From Desulfuromonadales bacterium (lineage in GTDB: Bacteria > Desulfobacterota > Desulfuromonadia > Desulfuromonadales > BM103): a DNA stretch of 26,792 nt. The position numbers were made by a program, and so were the translations under genes. This document shows positions 26,704 to 26,792 of the stretch, piece by piece (positions within the stretch are counted from its first letter, which is position 1; every line of letters starts with the position of its first letter). The stretch covers positions 1 to 26,792 of the forward strand of contig JAOUDB010000007.1 in assembly GCA_029859485.1 (NCBI GenBank). Reading direction: 5' to 3'. The notes below the pieces were generated by a model. That model had not been told where the DNA came from. It ran no database searches and was given only the letters and a program-made list of their open reading frames with translations.

Positions 26704-26792
26704 ATGTCTTCGGGTGGGTTCAAGCATGTGTCGGTGATGGCCGAAGAGGTGATGCAATACCTTCAGCCACATAGCGGCGGTGTTTACCTGGA
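26704..26792 (+). CDS. rsmH: 16S rRNA (cytosine-N4)-methyltransferase RsmH (partial, N-terminus)
   Basis: The first 29 codons read MSSGGFKHVSVMAEEVMQYL and continue to the edge. HVSVMxxEVxxxL is the typical RsmH (MraW) opening, and the place directly after mraZ is conserved across bacteria. The enzyme methylates C1402 of 16S rRNA, the same nucleotide modified on its ribose by RsmI, which is also encoded in this window. The ribosome site is weak, which suggests coupling to mraZ. Confidence 0.92.
   Translation, partial: MSSGGFKHVSVMAEEVMQYLQPHSGGVYL

Overview
The window looks like core chromosome of a Desulfuromonadales-type bacterium (Geobacter, Pelobacter or Desulfuromonas relatives, formerly delta-proteobacteria). 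That placement is inferred from three things: the gene order ffh-rpsP-khpA-rimM-trmD-(SPOUT methyltransferase)-rplS-rnhB-yraN, a DUF485 protein ahead of a probable solute symporter, and the general character of the proteins. Base composition is moderately GC-rich in genes and AT-rich between them. There is no rRNA, tRNA, CRISPR array, prophage or insertion sequence that I can support.

Layout. Positions 1-298 (minus): start of a probable symporter gene and the DUF485 membrane protein before it. 299-822: long intergenic region with several palindromes. 823-1182: two small genes that converge (DUF4177 and a four-cysteine protein). 1328-2813: purB with its own promoter and a 17-bp bidirectional terminator shared with trpS. 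2832-7502 (minus): lon, an MscS-type channel and trpS. 7503-7832: divergent lon/polA region with a 19-bp perfect inverted repeat. 7833-11967: polA, an outer-membrane beta-barrel protein and a DUF3343 protein.

12071-18360 is the translation and secretion block: SRP protein Ffh, ribosomal protein S16, KhpA, RimM, TrmD, a SPOUT methyltransferase, a secreted protein of unknown function, ribosomal protein L19, RNase HII and YraN. yraN carries an in-frame TAA at codon 11. 18477-21695: glutamine-dependent NAD synthetase, RsmI and a single-domain response regulator, with overlapping genes and a terminator.

21696-22158 has no supportable protein gene but holds two further Rho-independent terminators. 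The second is preceded by a good promoter and a strong hairpin, which makes a small-RNA gene of about 95 nt likely. 22159-24449 (minus): ligA and acylphosphatase, overlapping. 24682-25947: CNNM/CorC-type transporter. From 26170: a strong promoter, mraZ and the start of rsmH, the usual head of the division and cell-wall (dcw) cluster.

The genes serve DNA replication and repair (polA, ligA, rnhB), protein synthesis and targeting, proteolysis, NAD and purine synthesis, and entry to cell division. I do not see a clearly new multi-gene system. The observations most worth checking are the small-RNA candidate at 22008-22102, the interrupted yraN, the inverted repeat upstream of lon and the palindrome-rich region at 299-822.
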